A stretch of 64,000 nucleotides of DNA from QQVM01 sp964544885 (GTDB lineage: Bacteria > Bacteroidota > Bacteroidia > AKYH767-A > 2013-40CM-41-45), in NCBI GenBank assembly GCA_964544885.1, contig CAZJDX010000006.1:62001-126000 (forward strand). The letters run 5' to 3'. Under the pieces are notes generated by a model. That model made no database searches. It was not told the DNA's origin and saw only the letters and a program-made list of their open reading frames with translations. This document shows positions 9,271 to 17,377 of the stretch, in pieces. The translations under genes were made by a program, and so were the position numbers. The stretch's first letter is position 1; each line of letters starts with the position of its first letter.

Positions 9271-10881
9271 CTAGGACTTTTTTCCTGAAAGTTTTAACCA
9301 GCTGAAATATTTTAGTTGATTATTTGTCTTCAGACGGACCAGGTAGTACCCGTCGGGAAGTTCGCTTGCATCAAAGGATTCTGCACTTCCCTGAATCTTG
9401 CTGATCAGTTTTTTCCCGCTGAGGTCAAACAGGCTTATCTCGGACAGGTTATTCTCACCTGTAAACCGGAAACGGCCGCTTGAAGGTGCAGGATAAATCT
9501 GTCGAAGCGAGAAGGCAGATTCACTTATCTTGCTGGGCAATGGCATGATGATTTTCCCGGTACTGAATGCCAGGTCAGAATTTCCCGGATAGCTGAACGG
9601 ATGAAAATCCGCCGTATCCCGTGTGGCAAGGCTGACAAAGCAATCACCGGCAGATGAACTTCTCAGGCTGAAGATTTGATTATAACTTTCGCTTCCGGAT
9701 AGCATAGCCCAACGTGTATTTCCATTCGGATCGAAAGAAACAAGGCACAGCCTGTTTTCATGCAATTGCCCCGTACCGGCGCTTAGAACTATACCATTAC
9801 CCCAGTCAAGTGTACCGGCATGAATGCCTGCCATATAGATGTTCCCCTGTCCGTCAACATCCAAATTTTCAGTGGCATCAAAATTAAAGCGCCCGCTTAT
9901 CGGGTTGGGTGCCGAAGGATTGCTTTTTCCCCAAAGGAAATTCCCTGAGCTGTCGATCTTGAACAGAAAAAATTCCTGAGACCATTGCGGTTCGGGAAAG
10001 ATTAGAGGACCAAAACCGGTACTGTCAAAATAATTACCACCCATAATTGCATTGCCATTATGGTCACTCACCACCTTAGGGTGTTGGAAAGTGATGTCTT
10101 CGGCAAAGTATGCCCAGCTTGCATGGTGATTCTGATCATAGCGGCCAATGAACATATTGTATGAGTGAGGAACGGTGAAGTTTTGATTACCGAAAGTCAT
10201 GGTACCAGCCTCTGTTGAGCCGGCAATATAAATGGCGCCCCATGGATCAAAACTGAAACTGCTTAGTATCAGAGTTCCCTGGAGCAGTAAGGAATCTGCA
10301 TCATCACCTGATGCAGTTGTTTTATACAATGCAGAAGTACCAAAGTCATTCAAAGTGTACCAAAGATTTCCTGAAGGATCAGTTTGCAGGTCTTCAACCG
10401 AAGTCTGAGAGTGGGATTCAGAAATATTGCGTTTCCAGACAAGGCTTCCGCCTGGATCCAGTTTAATTAAAAAAATATTGTAGCCAATTACCGGCGATGT
10501 TTCAATTAACTGATCGGTTCCGTTCAGGTCCAGCGTATCCATAAATCTTCCGCAAGCATAAATATTTCCTGTCTGGTCCGATGCAAGTCTTTGTACTACG
10601 CATTTATTGCTCATCGAAAAATTCCATTCAAGCAGCCCTGATGAATCCCGCTTTTCGAGAATGAATTTACCATAAGCATGCTGCCCGTAATAGGTTGCAA
10701 AACTGTCAAGCCGGGCACTGATCAAATGACCTGATTGGGTATCAGTCAATGGGGATGATAGCATAACCGGGTTAAGACTATAAAGAGAAGGAATTGAATT
10801 CACCCATTCGAAGATCTGTGTGTATCCACCCAAGGGTAAAATAAGAAGTGAAAGAAAAAATGTGTACATCATCTTTTTCAT
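9271..10881 (-). CDS. T9SS-sorted SBBP-like repeat protein
   Basis: 536 aa with signal peptide (cleavage near GGYTQ). The body contains repeated blocks of the form GNIYACG, GAIYIAG, GNIYMAG followed by D-W-G or L-D-L-N-G strands, the pattern of SBBP/beta-propeller repeats of exported Bacteroidota proteins. The end (FSLRQIYPAPSSGRF to LPDGYYLVRLKTNNQ) is a T9SS type A sorting domain. No catalytic motif is visible, so the role (surface adhesin or structural propeller) cannot be stated. A -7 box (10912-10919) lies 31 bp before the ATG. The gene is convergent with the M64 peptidase; no T-run terminator is seen between them. Confidence 0.8.
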   Translation of the reverse strand: MKKMMYTFFLSLLILPLGGYTQIFEWVNSIPSLYSLNPVMLSSPLTDTQSGHLISARLDSFATYYGQHAYGKFILEKRDSSGLLEWNFSMSNKCVVQRLASDQTGNIYACGRFMDTLDLNGTDQLIETSPVIGYNIFLIKLDPGGSLVWKRNISESHSQTSVEDLQTDPSGNLWYTLNDFGTSALYKTTASGDDADSLLLQGTLILSSFSFDPWGAIYIAGSTEAGTMTFGNQNFTVPHSYNMFIGRYDQNHHASWAYFAEDITFQHPKVVSDHNGNAIMGGNYFDSTGFGPLIFPEPQWSQEFFLFKIDSSGNFLWGKSNPSAPNPISGRFNFDATENLDVDGQGNIYMAGIHAGTLDWGNGIVLSAGTGQLHENRLCLVSFDPNGNTRWAMLSGSESYNQIFSLRSSSAGDCFVSLATRDTADFHPFSYPGNSDLAFSTGKIIMPLPSKISESAFSLRQIYPAPSSGRFRFTGENNLSEISLFDLSGKKLISKIQGSAESFDASELPDGYYLVRLKTNNQLKYFSWLKLSGKKS

Positions 10882-10911
10882 AGGGAGATAATATTAATGT
10901 ATAGTAGAGTT

Positions 10912-10919
10912 CAAAGATA
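10912..10919 (-). promoter_or_regulatory. candidate -7 box, SBBP-like gene
   Basis: The minus strand reads TATCTTTG, a full TAnnTTTG match. It predicts a transcription start about 20-25 nt before the ATG at 10881. No TTTG box at the usual distance. Confidence 0.42.
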
Positions 10920-11124
10920 GCTAATAATGGCATTCTGTTATTGAGCATGCTACTTCTCATAATATGGACTTCTGTAAAATTTTCCCACTGATCATCCGGG
11001 ATCCGGGAAGTTTTGCTTGTTTCAACGGTGCAATCGGCATTTTAAATTGCCGTAGAGGAATAATACGGGTTTGGTATGATGGGCGAATGTAGTATGCCAA
11101 TCAAATTTGTAATTTTATATTCGA

Positions 11125-11580
11125 ATGACTATGGATATAAAACAAAAACTGAAGGCAGAATGTGTACGCATGCTTTTGGAAAGACTGCGAATGGCACGGG
11201 AAGCCATGCAGGACGCTCAGGAGTCGGCCAATGCTCAGGACAAAAGCACAGCCGGCGATAAATTTGAAACTGCCAGGGCAATGGGGCAGTCAGACCGTGA
11301 TATGAATGCAAGGCAGGTTGAGCAGGCACAGAGAGAATTGGCATCCCTCCAGGCGCTCGATATTGAAGGAAAGTATTCTGTGGTAAAGCCGGGGGCTATG
11401 GTGGAATGTGATAAGGGAGATTATTTTATTTCAGCCGGGCTAGGAATGCTTGAAGTGGGTGAGAAGCGGATCTTTGCGGTTTCTCCCGCATCCCCCATGG
11501 CCTCACTGTTGATGGGTAAAAAGAAAGGCGAGCTGGTCAGTTTCAATGGAAAGGATTTTTTAATAAAAAGAATTTGGTAA
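11125..11580 (+). CDS. GreA/GreB-like transcription factor family protein
   Basis: 151 aa, cytoplasmic. The N-terminal ~85 residues are helical and rich in Glu, Gln and Ala (ARAMGQSDRDMNARQVEQAQ), resembling the coiled coil of GreA/GreB. The C-terminal half has the FKBP-like Gre pattern: a beta-rich stretch, then SPASPMASLLMGKKKGELV and a final strand FLIKRIW. The Gre signature is SPLGxALLGKKxGD. True Gre factors need two acidic residues at the coiled-coil tip for RNA cleavage. Here the tip region contains D and E residues (TAGDKFETAR), but I cannot assign them. It could bind the RNA polymerase secondary channel without being a cleavage factor. Homologues are often mislabelled 3-oxoacyl-ACP synthase. 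Confidence 0.65.
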   Translation: MTMDIKQKLKAECVRMLLERLRMAREAMQDAQESANAQDKSTAGDKFETARAMGQSDRDMNARQVEQAQRELASLQALDIEGKYSVVKPGAMVECDKGDYFISAGLGMLEVGEKRIFAVSPASPMASLLMGKKKGELVSFNGKDFLIKRIW

Positions 11581-11651
11581 TAGTACGGGCTACCGTATCC
11601 TGATGTATTTCTTGAGGATCAGGGAATGTCATAAATAAACTCACTTATTAC

Positions 11652-13382
11652 ATGAAATTCAGTTCATACAGAAACTCTGAGCTTTGCCTGTATTGCCTAA
11701 TACAAAAGATTATTTTCCTTGTATTTCTGAGTATTTCCTGCATTGCGAGGGCCCAGGACAAGCACAGCGGGTGCGCAGCAAAAGTTGATGACAAGGAATG
11801 GTACAGCAGTGATAAAAGAGCGCCCTTGTTCAAAGGACTTGAAGGAATTAATTTTCCGATTACGACTAAGAATCCGGAGTCGCAAAAGTATTTCAACCAG
11901 GGCTTGATGCTCTCCTACGCCTTCAATCATGCTGAAGCGGCAAGGTCTTTTTATGAGGCGATACGACTGGATTCTTCCTGTGCCATGTGTTACTGGGGCT
12001 ATGCTCTTGTGTTGGGTCCAAACTATAATGCCGGTATGGAAAGTGATAATATTCCAAGGGCCTATCAGGCGGTAAACAAAGCGCAGGAGCTGAGTGATAA
12101 GGTTAGTCAGAGGGAGAGTCTGCTTATCATGGCACTAACCCGGCGATACGATTCAATTCAAACCGCAGATCGTAGCTGGAACGATGAGATGTATACATTC
12201 GCGATGGGCGGCTTATACCAGGCCTTCCCTGAGGATGCTGATATAGGAACATTATATGCGGAGGCGATGATGAACCAGCATCCCTGGGATCTGTGGAACA
12301 GGGACGGAAGTCCCAAACCATGGACACCGGAAATTATACGGGTCCTGGAAAATGTTCTCAGGATACATCCCAATCATCCCGGAGCCAATCATTATTATAT
12401 TCATGCAGTAGAGGCTTCATCCAATCCGGGAAGGGCATCGGCAAGCGCCGACCTGCTTCGTGACCTTGTACCCGGTGCGGGACACCTTGTTCATATGCCT
12501 TCACATATATATATAAGGACCGGACGATATCATGAGGGAACCCTTGCCAATCAGAAAGCGGTTGAAACGGATAATGAGTATATAAGCTCATGCCATGCTC
12601 AGGGAGTATATCCTTTAGCTTATTTTCCCCACAATTATCATTTCATGGCTGCAACTGCGGCTCTGGAAGGAGACAGGGAAACGGCAGTGATGGCGAGCCG
12701 GAAAATGCGAGAGCGCCTTGACAGGGATTTGATGAAAGATCCTGCATGGGGAACATTGCAACATTACTATTCGATCCTGTATTATGTCATGGTGAAGTTC
12801 GGAATGTGGGACGAAATTATACGGGAAGAATCTCCCGGAATGGATTTGCCATACCCTGCAGCGGTTCTGGAATATGCCAAAGGCATGGCTGCCTTGTCCG
12901 GAAAGGATATTTCAACTGCAGAAATTCACCTGAAAAATCTGAAAAATCTGATGAGTGACACAAGCATTAGGCAGATCAGCGTTTGGGGACTAAATTCCGC
13001 CTCTGATTTATTGAAGATTGCACTGAATGTGCTGGAAGGTGAATGTCTGAATAAGAAAGGTGACTTCAAAGCTGCTTTGGCCAAGCTGGTAACAGCCATT
13101 GAAACGGAAGATCAGTTGAACTATAATGAACCACCTGACTGGTTTTTTTCAGTTCGACATAATTATGCGGCGATAGCATTAGAGCATAAATTATACAGTG
13201 AGGCTGAGAAGGCCCTGAGGGAAGACCTTACAAAATTTCCTTTGAACGGATGGGCGCTCTCGGGACTGAAGGAAGCGTTGAAACAAATGGGAAAAACCAG
13301 GGAAGCGGAGGAGGCTGAGAAACAGTTCGAAAAAGCCTGGCAATTTTCAGGGTTGAAAATCACTTCTCCGAGGCTACTCTGA
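11652..13382 (+). CDS. exported TPR protein of a widespread uncharacterised family
   Basis: 576 aa with a signal peptide ending near IARAQDK. Tetratricopeptide-like helices span much of the protein. Distinct conserved-looking blocks are FNQGLMLSYAFNHAEAARSF (residues about 80-99), SSCAMCYWGYALVLGPNYN (just after 100), VHMPSHIYIRTGRYHEG and YFPHNYHFMA. These blocks are characteristic of a family seen in many bacteria next to oxidoreductase or cytochrome genes, with no defined biochemistry. CAMCY is not a heme motif because the histidine is missing. The 3' end overlaps the convergent PP2C gene by 23 bp. Confidence 0.78.
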   Translation: MKFSSYRNSELCLYCLIQKIIFLVFLSISCIARAQDKHSGCAAKVDDKEWYSSDKRAPLFKGLEGINFPITTKNPESQKYFNQGLMLSYAFNHAEAARSFYEAIRLDSSCAMCYWGYALVLGPNYNAGMESDNIPRAYQAVNKAQELSDKVSQRESLLIMALTRRYDSIQTADRSWNDEMYTFAMGGLYQAFPEDADIGTLYAEAMMNQHPWDLWNRDGSPKPWTPEIIRVLENVLRIHPNHPGANHYYIHAVEASSNPGRASASADLLRDLVPGAGHLVHMPSHIYIRTGRYHEGTLANQKAVETDNEYISSCHAQGVYPLAYFPHNYHFMAATAALEGDRETAVMASRKMRERLDRDLMKDPAWGTLQHYYSILYYVMVKFGMWDEIIREESPGMDLPYPAAVLEYAKGMAALSGKDISTAEIHLKNLKNLMSDTSIRQISVWGLNSASDLLKIALNVLEGECLNKKGDFKAALAKLVTAIETEDQLNYNEPPDWFFSVRHNYAAIALEHKLYSEAEKALREDLTKFPLNGWALSGLKEALKQMGKTREAEEAEKQFEKAWQFSGLKITSPRLL

Positions 13383-14391
13383 TTCCCATTACCAGCACAT
13401 CATCTACCTGCTCATATTTTCCTTTCCATGTATCAAAATAGCTGACAAGGGTATCGTGTTGGTGGTTCATTCTGTGCTCATGAATCGAAAAAAGTGTCTC
13501 CTTGAATTTCTTTGACATTATTTTTTTCCCGGAAGGCCCTCCAAACTGGTCGGCATAACCATCAGTATAAAGGTATAATGCATCACCCGGCAGGGCGGTA
13601 AGGCTTATTTGCCTGAACTTGCGGTCCTCATCCGGCCGAAAGCCTCCGATGGGTTGCTTGTCGGGCTGAATCGTTTCAGCGTTGTGATTCCTGACCAGGA
13701 ACAATGGCCTGTTAGCACCGGCAAATATCATTTCCCGTGTTCCGGGGGTATATCTCAGCAGGGCGATATCCATTCCGCTGTGGCTGTCATTCTCCTTCTG
13801 TTGAAGAGCATCTACAATTCCTTCATTGAGTAAAGCCAGTATTTCAGAGGGTTCTGTGACTTTCTTTTGTCCAATGATCTGATGCAGGAGGGAAGAACCA
13901 ACCATTGCCATGAAGGCGCCTGCCACACCATGACCGGTACAGTCCGCAACGGCGAGGTACACCATTCCTTCAACTTCTTCAAAAAAGTAAAAATCACCAC
14001 TTACGATATCCTTGGGTAAATAGAGCACAAAGAAATCACTGAAATGCTTTTGGATGTTTTCTTTTTTTGGAAGTACGGCAAACTGAATGTTTCTGGCATA
14101 CCGTAAGCCATCCATGATATCCTGATTCTGTTGCCCGATCGAGAGATTCTTTCTTTCCAGTTCCCATTTTTGCATCATAACCTGGTATGTCCTTTCGCTC
14201 AGTTTGTCTGACAACTTCTTGTTTTCCTCTTTGAACCGCCTGTTTACCCATCTGAAATAAAGAAAGACACCCAGCAGCAGAAAAACATTTCCAAAAATGA
14301 GAAACCAGGTAAGTTCATCACTGAATACTGAAGCCTTGGCAGACGAAGCATCACTGAGTATAATGAGAATCAAGACAACTGAACTGTTCAC
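13360..14391 (-). CDS. membrane-anchored PP2C/SpoIIE-type phosphatase (SiaA-like)
   Basis: 343 aa. An N-terminal signal-like segment and one transmembrane helix (about residues 29-48) precede a coiled coil (50-95). The SpoIIE-type PP2C phosphatase domain (about 100-340) has the metal-binding motifs DIVSGDFYFF, VADCTGHGVAGAFMA, DGYADQFGG and VDDVLVMG. The neighbouring divergent genes are SiaB-type and SiaC-type, which points to the role of SiaA: removing phosphate from the SiaC-like protein. Pseudomonas SiaA has a large periplasmic sensor and HAMP domain; here almost nothing is outside the membrane, so the input must be different. It overlaps the convergent TPR gene by 23 bp. Confidence 0.85.
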   Translation of the reverse strand: MNSSVVLILIILSDASSAKASVFSDELTWFLIFGNVFLLLGVFLYFRWVNRRFKEENKKLSDKLSERTYQVMMQKWELERKNLSIGQQNQDIMDGLRYARNIQFAVLPKKENIQKHFSDFFVLYLPKDIVSGDFYFFEEVEGMVYLAVADCTGHGVAGAFMAMVGSSLLHQIIGQKKVTEPSEILALLNEGIVDALQQKENDSHSGMDIALLRYTPGTREMIFAGANRPLFLVRNHNAETIQPDKQPIGGFRPDEDRKFRQISLTALPGDALYLYTDGYADQFGGPSGKKIMSKKFKETLFSIHEHRMNHQHDTLVSYFDTWKGKYEQVDDVLVMGIRVASEK

Positions 14392-14729
14392 AGTGAACGG
14401 GATTTCGGTGAAATACTGATGCGTCTATAGGCTATTCAAGCCATGGCTGATTCGGATCAGGAGGAGCAATTATAGATTTGAAAGGTAAGAATTAATCCAT
14501 ATCATACTAAAGAGACGCTCCTGGTTCCGGCATGTTCATTTCAGAAACAAGGCATGATTTTCGGGATTGAATTCAGGTGGAAGTTTGCGCTAATGTATGG
14601 CAATTATCGGTAGTGCTGGTTTGGGCAGATATTCCCGGGGGATTGATACCTTTTCATTTTTATCGGCCAGAAACAGCTTTATAAAAAGATATAACTATTT
14701 TTGAAGGTTTTCATTTCAGGAGCATCAGG
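14392..14729. other. divergent intergenic region, phosphatase / siaB
   Basis: 338 bp. It holds a TAnnTTTG box for siaB (14696-14703) and an AGGAG ribosome-binding site (14718-14722). No matching -7 box was found for the minus-strand phosphatase gene, and I see no small gene or clear inverted repeat. Confidence 0.5.
14696..14703 (+). promoter_or_regulatory. candidate -7 box, siaBC
   Basis: TATTTTTG matches TAnnTTTG; the ATG of siaB follows 26 bp downstream with an AGGAG site at good spacing (14718-14722), unusual in this phylum. No clear -33 box. Confidence 0.4.
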
Positions 14730-15272
14730 ATGACCGGTACCGATATGTACAACTTATTTCGCAGGCTTGAAGAAGATAATATTATTCTCTCCTTTAAGGG
14801 TGCAATTACACGGGAACTGTTGAATTCAGTGTATGCCATTATGGAATCCCATATGTTGTTGTCTGAAGATCAGCCCCAGCGTAAGAAAAAGTTTTACCAT
14901 ATCCTCGTTGAGAGTCTTCAGAACGTGTATCATCACATGAAGGATATGCATCTTCAGGGACCGGAAAGAGAAGCCATGTTCATGGTTGCTTATACTCAGG
15001 CGGAAGGATATCGTATTCATACCGGAAATTTTATCCGGGAAGAAGAGGTGGGTGATCTGAAACAAAAGCTTGATACCATAAACTCAATGAACACTGATGA
15101 ACTCCGGGAATACTACAGGGAGAAACTGGGCACTACAGAATTGTCTGATAAAGGTGGAGCTGGCCTCGGATTCATTGATATGGCCAGAAAGAGTGGCAAC
15201 AAACTGGGATATTTTTTCAGGCCGGTCGGGTCTGGAATTTATTTCTTTACGTTTTCAGTTACGATCAGTTAA
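14730..15272 (+). CDS. siaB: SiaB-family protein kinase
   Basis: 180 aa, soluble. The sequence matches the SiaB/DUF6272 family: FYHILVESLQNVYHHM (residues about 53-68) corresponds to the N-box region of a GHKL-type ATPase fold, and GGAGLGFIDMARKSGNKLGYFF (about 142-163) to the glycine-rich ATP lid. In Pseudomonas SiaB phosphorylates SiaC, opposing the phosphatase SiaA. The siaC-like gene follows 14 bp later and the phosphatase is divergent, so the whole writer, eraser and target set is present. Start supported by AGGAG seven bases before the ATG. Confidence 0.85.
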   Translation: MTGTDMYNLFRRLEEDNIILSFKGAITRELLNSVYAIMESHMLLSEDQPQRKKKFYHILVESLQNVYHHMKDMHLQGPEREAMFMVAYTQAEGYRIHTGNFIREEEVGDLKQKLDTINSMNTDELREYYREKLGTTELSDKGGAGLGFIDMARKSGNKLGYFFRPVGSGIYFFTFSVTIS

Positions 15273-15286
15273 TATATACAAAAACC

Positions 15287-15664
15287 ATGGACCCTCTCAT
15301 TATTGAAGAAAGTATAAAGACACCAACTGTTTCTTTTGATTCCGGATCCGGTGTGCTGGAGATAAAAGGAAAGTCTATACCGGAAAACTCGCTGGAATTT
15401 TATAAACCGGTCTTTGAATGGCTGGATCAGTATTCAGTATCGCCCGCCAGTCAGACCTTGTTCAGGGTTCACCTGGAGTATTTCAATACCAGTTCCTCCA
15501 AGTGCATACTTGATATTTTCAGAAAGCTTGAAGGAATAGCGCTGCGCGGAAATAACGTGAAGGTGCACTGGTTTTATGAGGCTGATGATGAAGATATGAT
15601 GGAAGCAGGTGACGATTACCAGGCACTTGTAAAAATTCCGTTCGAACTGATAAAGGCCGGCTGA
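15287..15664 (+). CDS. siaC: SiaC-family regulatory phosphoprotein (DUF1987)
   Basis: 125 aa, the usual length. VSFDSGSGVLEIKGKSIPEN and YFNTSSSKCILDIFRKLE are characteristic of DUF1987/SiaC; the Thr/Ser-rich NTSSSK turn is the expected phosphorylation region. In Pseudomonas unphosphorylated SiaC binds and activates the diguanylate cyclase SiaD. No GGDEF protein lies in this window, so the target of this switch is unknown. It is placed 14 bp after siaB and is surely co-transcribed with it. Confidence 0.87.
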   Translation: MDPLIIEESIKTPTVSFDSGSGVLEIKGKSIPENSLEFYKPVFEWLDQYSVSPASQTLFRVHLEYFNTSSSKCILDIFRKLEGIALRGNNVKVHWFYEADDEDMMEAGDDYQALVKIPFELIKAG

Positions 15665-15789
15665 AGCGATTAAGTACTTCGTTCATTCTGTTCCTCCTGA
15701 ATGCTTTGGCTGACTAAATCGCCCTTTTTCACTCTCAGCTCTGCTGTTTATATCGTTGAAATACAATACAATGCCGTTTATTTGTAAGA

Positions 15790-15815
15790 AATAAAAGTAA
15801 ATAAATACTTTTATT
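15790..15815. promoter_or_regulatory. perfect 10-bp palindrome overlapping RIC promoter
   Basis: AATAAAAGTA, a 6-bp spacer, then TACTTTTATT: two perfect inverted 10-base arms. The palindrome ends 13 bp before a TAACTTTG -7 box and so covers the place of the -33 element. This is the position expected for a repressor or class II activator site. The Rrf2 regulator encoded at the end of the same cluster is the obvious candidate ligand; Crp/Fnr-type binding is an alternative although TTGA/TCAA half sites are absent. Confidence 0.6.
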
Positions 15816-15828
15816 ATGTTTTTCTTCG

Positions 15829-15836
15829 TAACTTTG
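15829..15836 (+). promoter_or_regulatory. -7 box of the RIC cluster
   Basis: TAACTTTG matches TAnnTTTG. It predicts a transcript starting near 15841, about 20 nt before the ATG at 15862. The -33 position is occupied by the palindrome at 15790-15815 and has no good TTTG, suggesting dependence on a regulator. Confidence 0.55.
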
Positions 15837-15861
15837 ACTCATCATTTTAAAATTAAAATCG

Positions 15862-16827
15862 ATGAGAACAATATTGGAAGAGAATGTTTTGAACGTAACA
15901 CTGTTGCAGCCAAGGGAAAAGCATCCGGCCATCTTCGACAGATTCGAAAAGTTGGAAGAAGGGCAAAGCATGGTGATCTATAACGACCATGATCCGAAAC
16001 CACTATATTATCAGATGCTCGGTGAGAAGGGGAATATTTTTTCCTGGGAATATATTGAACAGGGACCGAATTGGTGGAAAGTGAGAATTACGAAGCGCCG
16101 GCAAGGCGAATCAGAGATGACGATGGGAGAAATAGCCGCAGCGGATATCCGCAAAGCACAGGTGTTCAAGAAGTATGGTTTGGATTTTTGCTGTGGAGGG
16201 AAAAAAACCGTGTTACAGGCATGCCAGGAGAAGGGACTAGATGTTACACAAGTAGAGTATGAGTTGCAGCATGCAGATAAAACCAGCACCTCAATGCCTG
16301 TTCCGTTCACAGAATGGGAGCCTGATTTTCTTGCAGACTATATTGTAAATGTGCATCACAGGTATGTGAAAAAAGCATTGCCCGACCTTACAGCCTATAT
16401 GAAAAAGGTGGAAGCTGTGCATGGAAAAGCGCATCCGGAGCTGACGGAGATAAAATCCATACTTGGCAAGGTAAACACTGAGATGACAACCCATATGATG
16501 AAAGAGGAAGAAATCCTGTTTCCGTTTATCAAAACAATCGCGAACTCAGTAAGAGAAGGACAACAAATACAAAGTCCTGTCTTCGGCAAGGTAAGTCATC
16601 CGGTTCACATGATGGAAACCGAACATGAAACGGTTGGCTTTCTGCTCGAACAGATCAGATTGAAGACAAAGAATTTCAGCTTACCTGATGATGCCTGCGT
16701 CTCTTATAGCTTGCTTTACAAGATGCTGGAAGAGTTTGAAACTGATTTGCACCTTCATGTCCATCTGGAGAACAATATACTCTTTCCCAAAGCGATGGAG
16801 ATGGAGAGGAAAGTAAATTACAGGTAG
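15862..16827 (+). CDS. ric: DUF2249-RIC fusion, di-iron iron-sulfur cluster repair protein
   Basis: 321 aa, about 90 longer than ordinary RIC/ScdA/YtfE. Residues about 8-77 are a DUF2249 domain (MVIYNDHDPKPLYYQM and WWKVRITKR). Next is the ScdA N-terminal domain with DIRKAQVFKKYGLDFCCGG (about 94-112). Residues 150-315 form a hemerythrin-like di-iron domain with VNVHHRYVKK, THMMKEEEILFPF, ETEHETVGF and HLHVHLENNILFPKA. RIC proteins restore iron-sulfur centres damaged by nitric oxide or oxidants. The gene stands first in a same-strand cluster of DUF2249, membrane heme-protein-like, SufT-like and Rrf2 genes, and has its own palindrome-bearing promoter. Confidence 0.9.
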   Translation: MRTILEENVLNVTLLQPREKHPAIFDRFEKLEEGQSMVIYNDHDPKPLYYQMLGEKGNIFSWEYIEQGPNWWKVRITKRRQGESEMTMGEIAAADIRKAQVFKKYGLDFCCGGKKTVLQACQEKGLDVTQVEYELQHADKTSTSMPVPFTEWEPDFLADYIVNVHHRYVKKALPDLTAYMKKVEAVHGKAHPELTEIKSILGKVNTEMTTHMMKEEEILFPFIKTIANSVREGQQIQSPVFGKVSHPVHMMETEHETVGFLLEQIRLKTKNFSLPDDACVSYSLLYKMLEEFETDLHLHVHLENNILFPKAMEMERKVNYR

Positions 16828-16888
16828 CGCTGCCTCAGATTGATACTTTATCATTCATATAGAACCATTCATTAATAATATACCAACC

Positions 16889-17377
16889 ATGAAAAATTTG
16901 TCGATTTCAAATCGCATACTAAGCAGAAACATTGCCCTGATACTCCTTCTTGGATTGCATGCAATATTGCTGTCATGCAAGAGTAATACAGGGGAAACCG
17001 AAGGTCATCAAACTGCCAATGGAGCGGAACACATTGCAGAACCACAAGGACTGATTCTTAACAATGGTGTAAAATGGAAATCCGATCAGGCAACGATGGC
17101 AAATGTAAATGCCATGAAACTGATAATGGACAACTCCGCTCCTAAAAACGTGGAGGAATTTCACATGACGGCTGATTTGTTACAGACATCAGTCGATAAA
17201 ATGATCAGCGAGTGTCGTATGGGCGGAGCCGATCATGATGCCTTGCATCTGTGGCTGGAACCTCTGATGGAAAAAACCAAAGAGCTGAAAACAAGTGAAT
17301 CATTGGATGATCTGACTCTGACACACGACTGGCTGGCTGATCAGGTGAATTTATTCTATGAATATTTTGAAGAATGA
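16889..17377 (+). CDS. lipoprotein in the RIC cluster
   Basis: 162 aa. A long n-region, a hydrophobic stretch (residues 16-28) and LLSC at about 27-30 form a lipobox, so it is likely a lipoprotein. The mature part has a Ser/Thr/Glu linker and a helical C-terminal domain (about 60-160) with scattered Met and His (MKLIMDN, EFHMTADLL, MGGADHDALHLW). I recognise no named family. The stop overlaps the next start by 4 bp (ATGA), tying it to the DUF2249 gene. It could be a periplasmic helical-bundle protein that senses or binds a metal or heme ligand; this is inference. Confidence 0.75.
   Translation: MKNLSISNRILSRNIALILLLGLHAILLSCKSNTGETEGHQTANGAEHIAEPQGLILNNGVKWKSDQATMANVNAMKLIMDNSAPKNVEEFHMTADLLQTSVDKMISECRMGGADHDALHLWLEPLMEKTKELKTSESLDDLTLTHDWLADQVNLFYEYFEE

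Noticed and set aside
11970..12000. CxxC motif in the exported TPR protein as a heme site
   Set aside because: The motif is CAMCYW, without the histidine needed for heme attachment.
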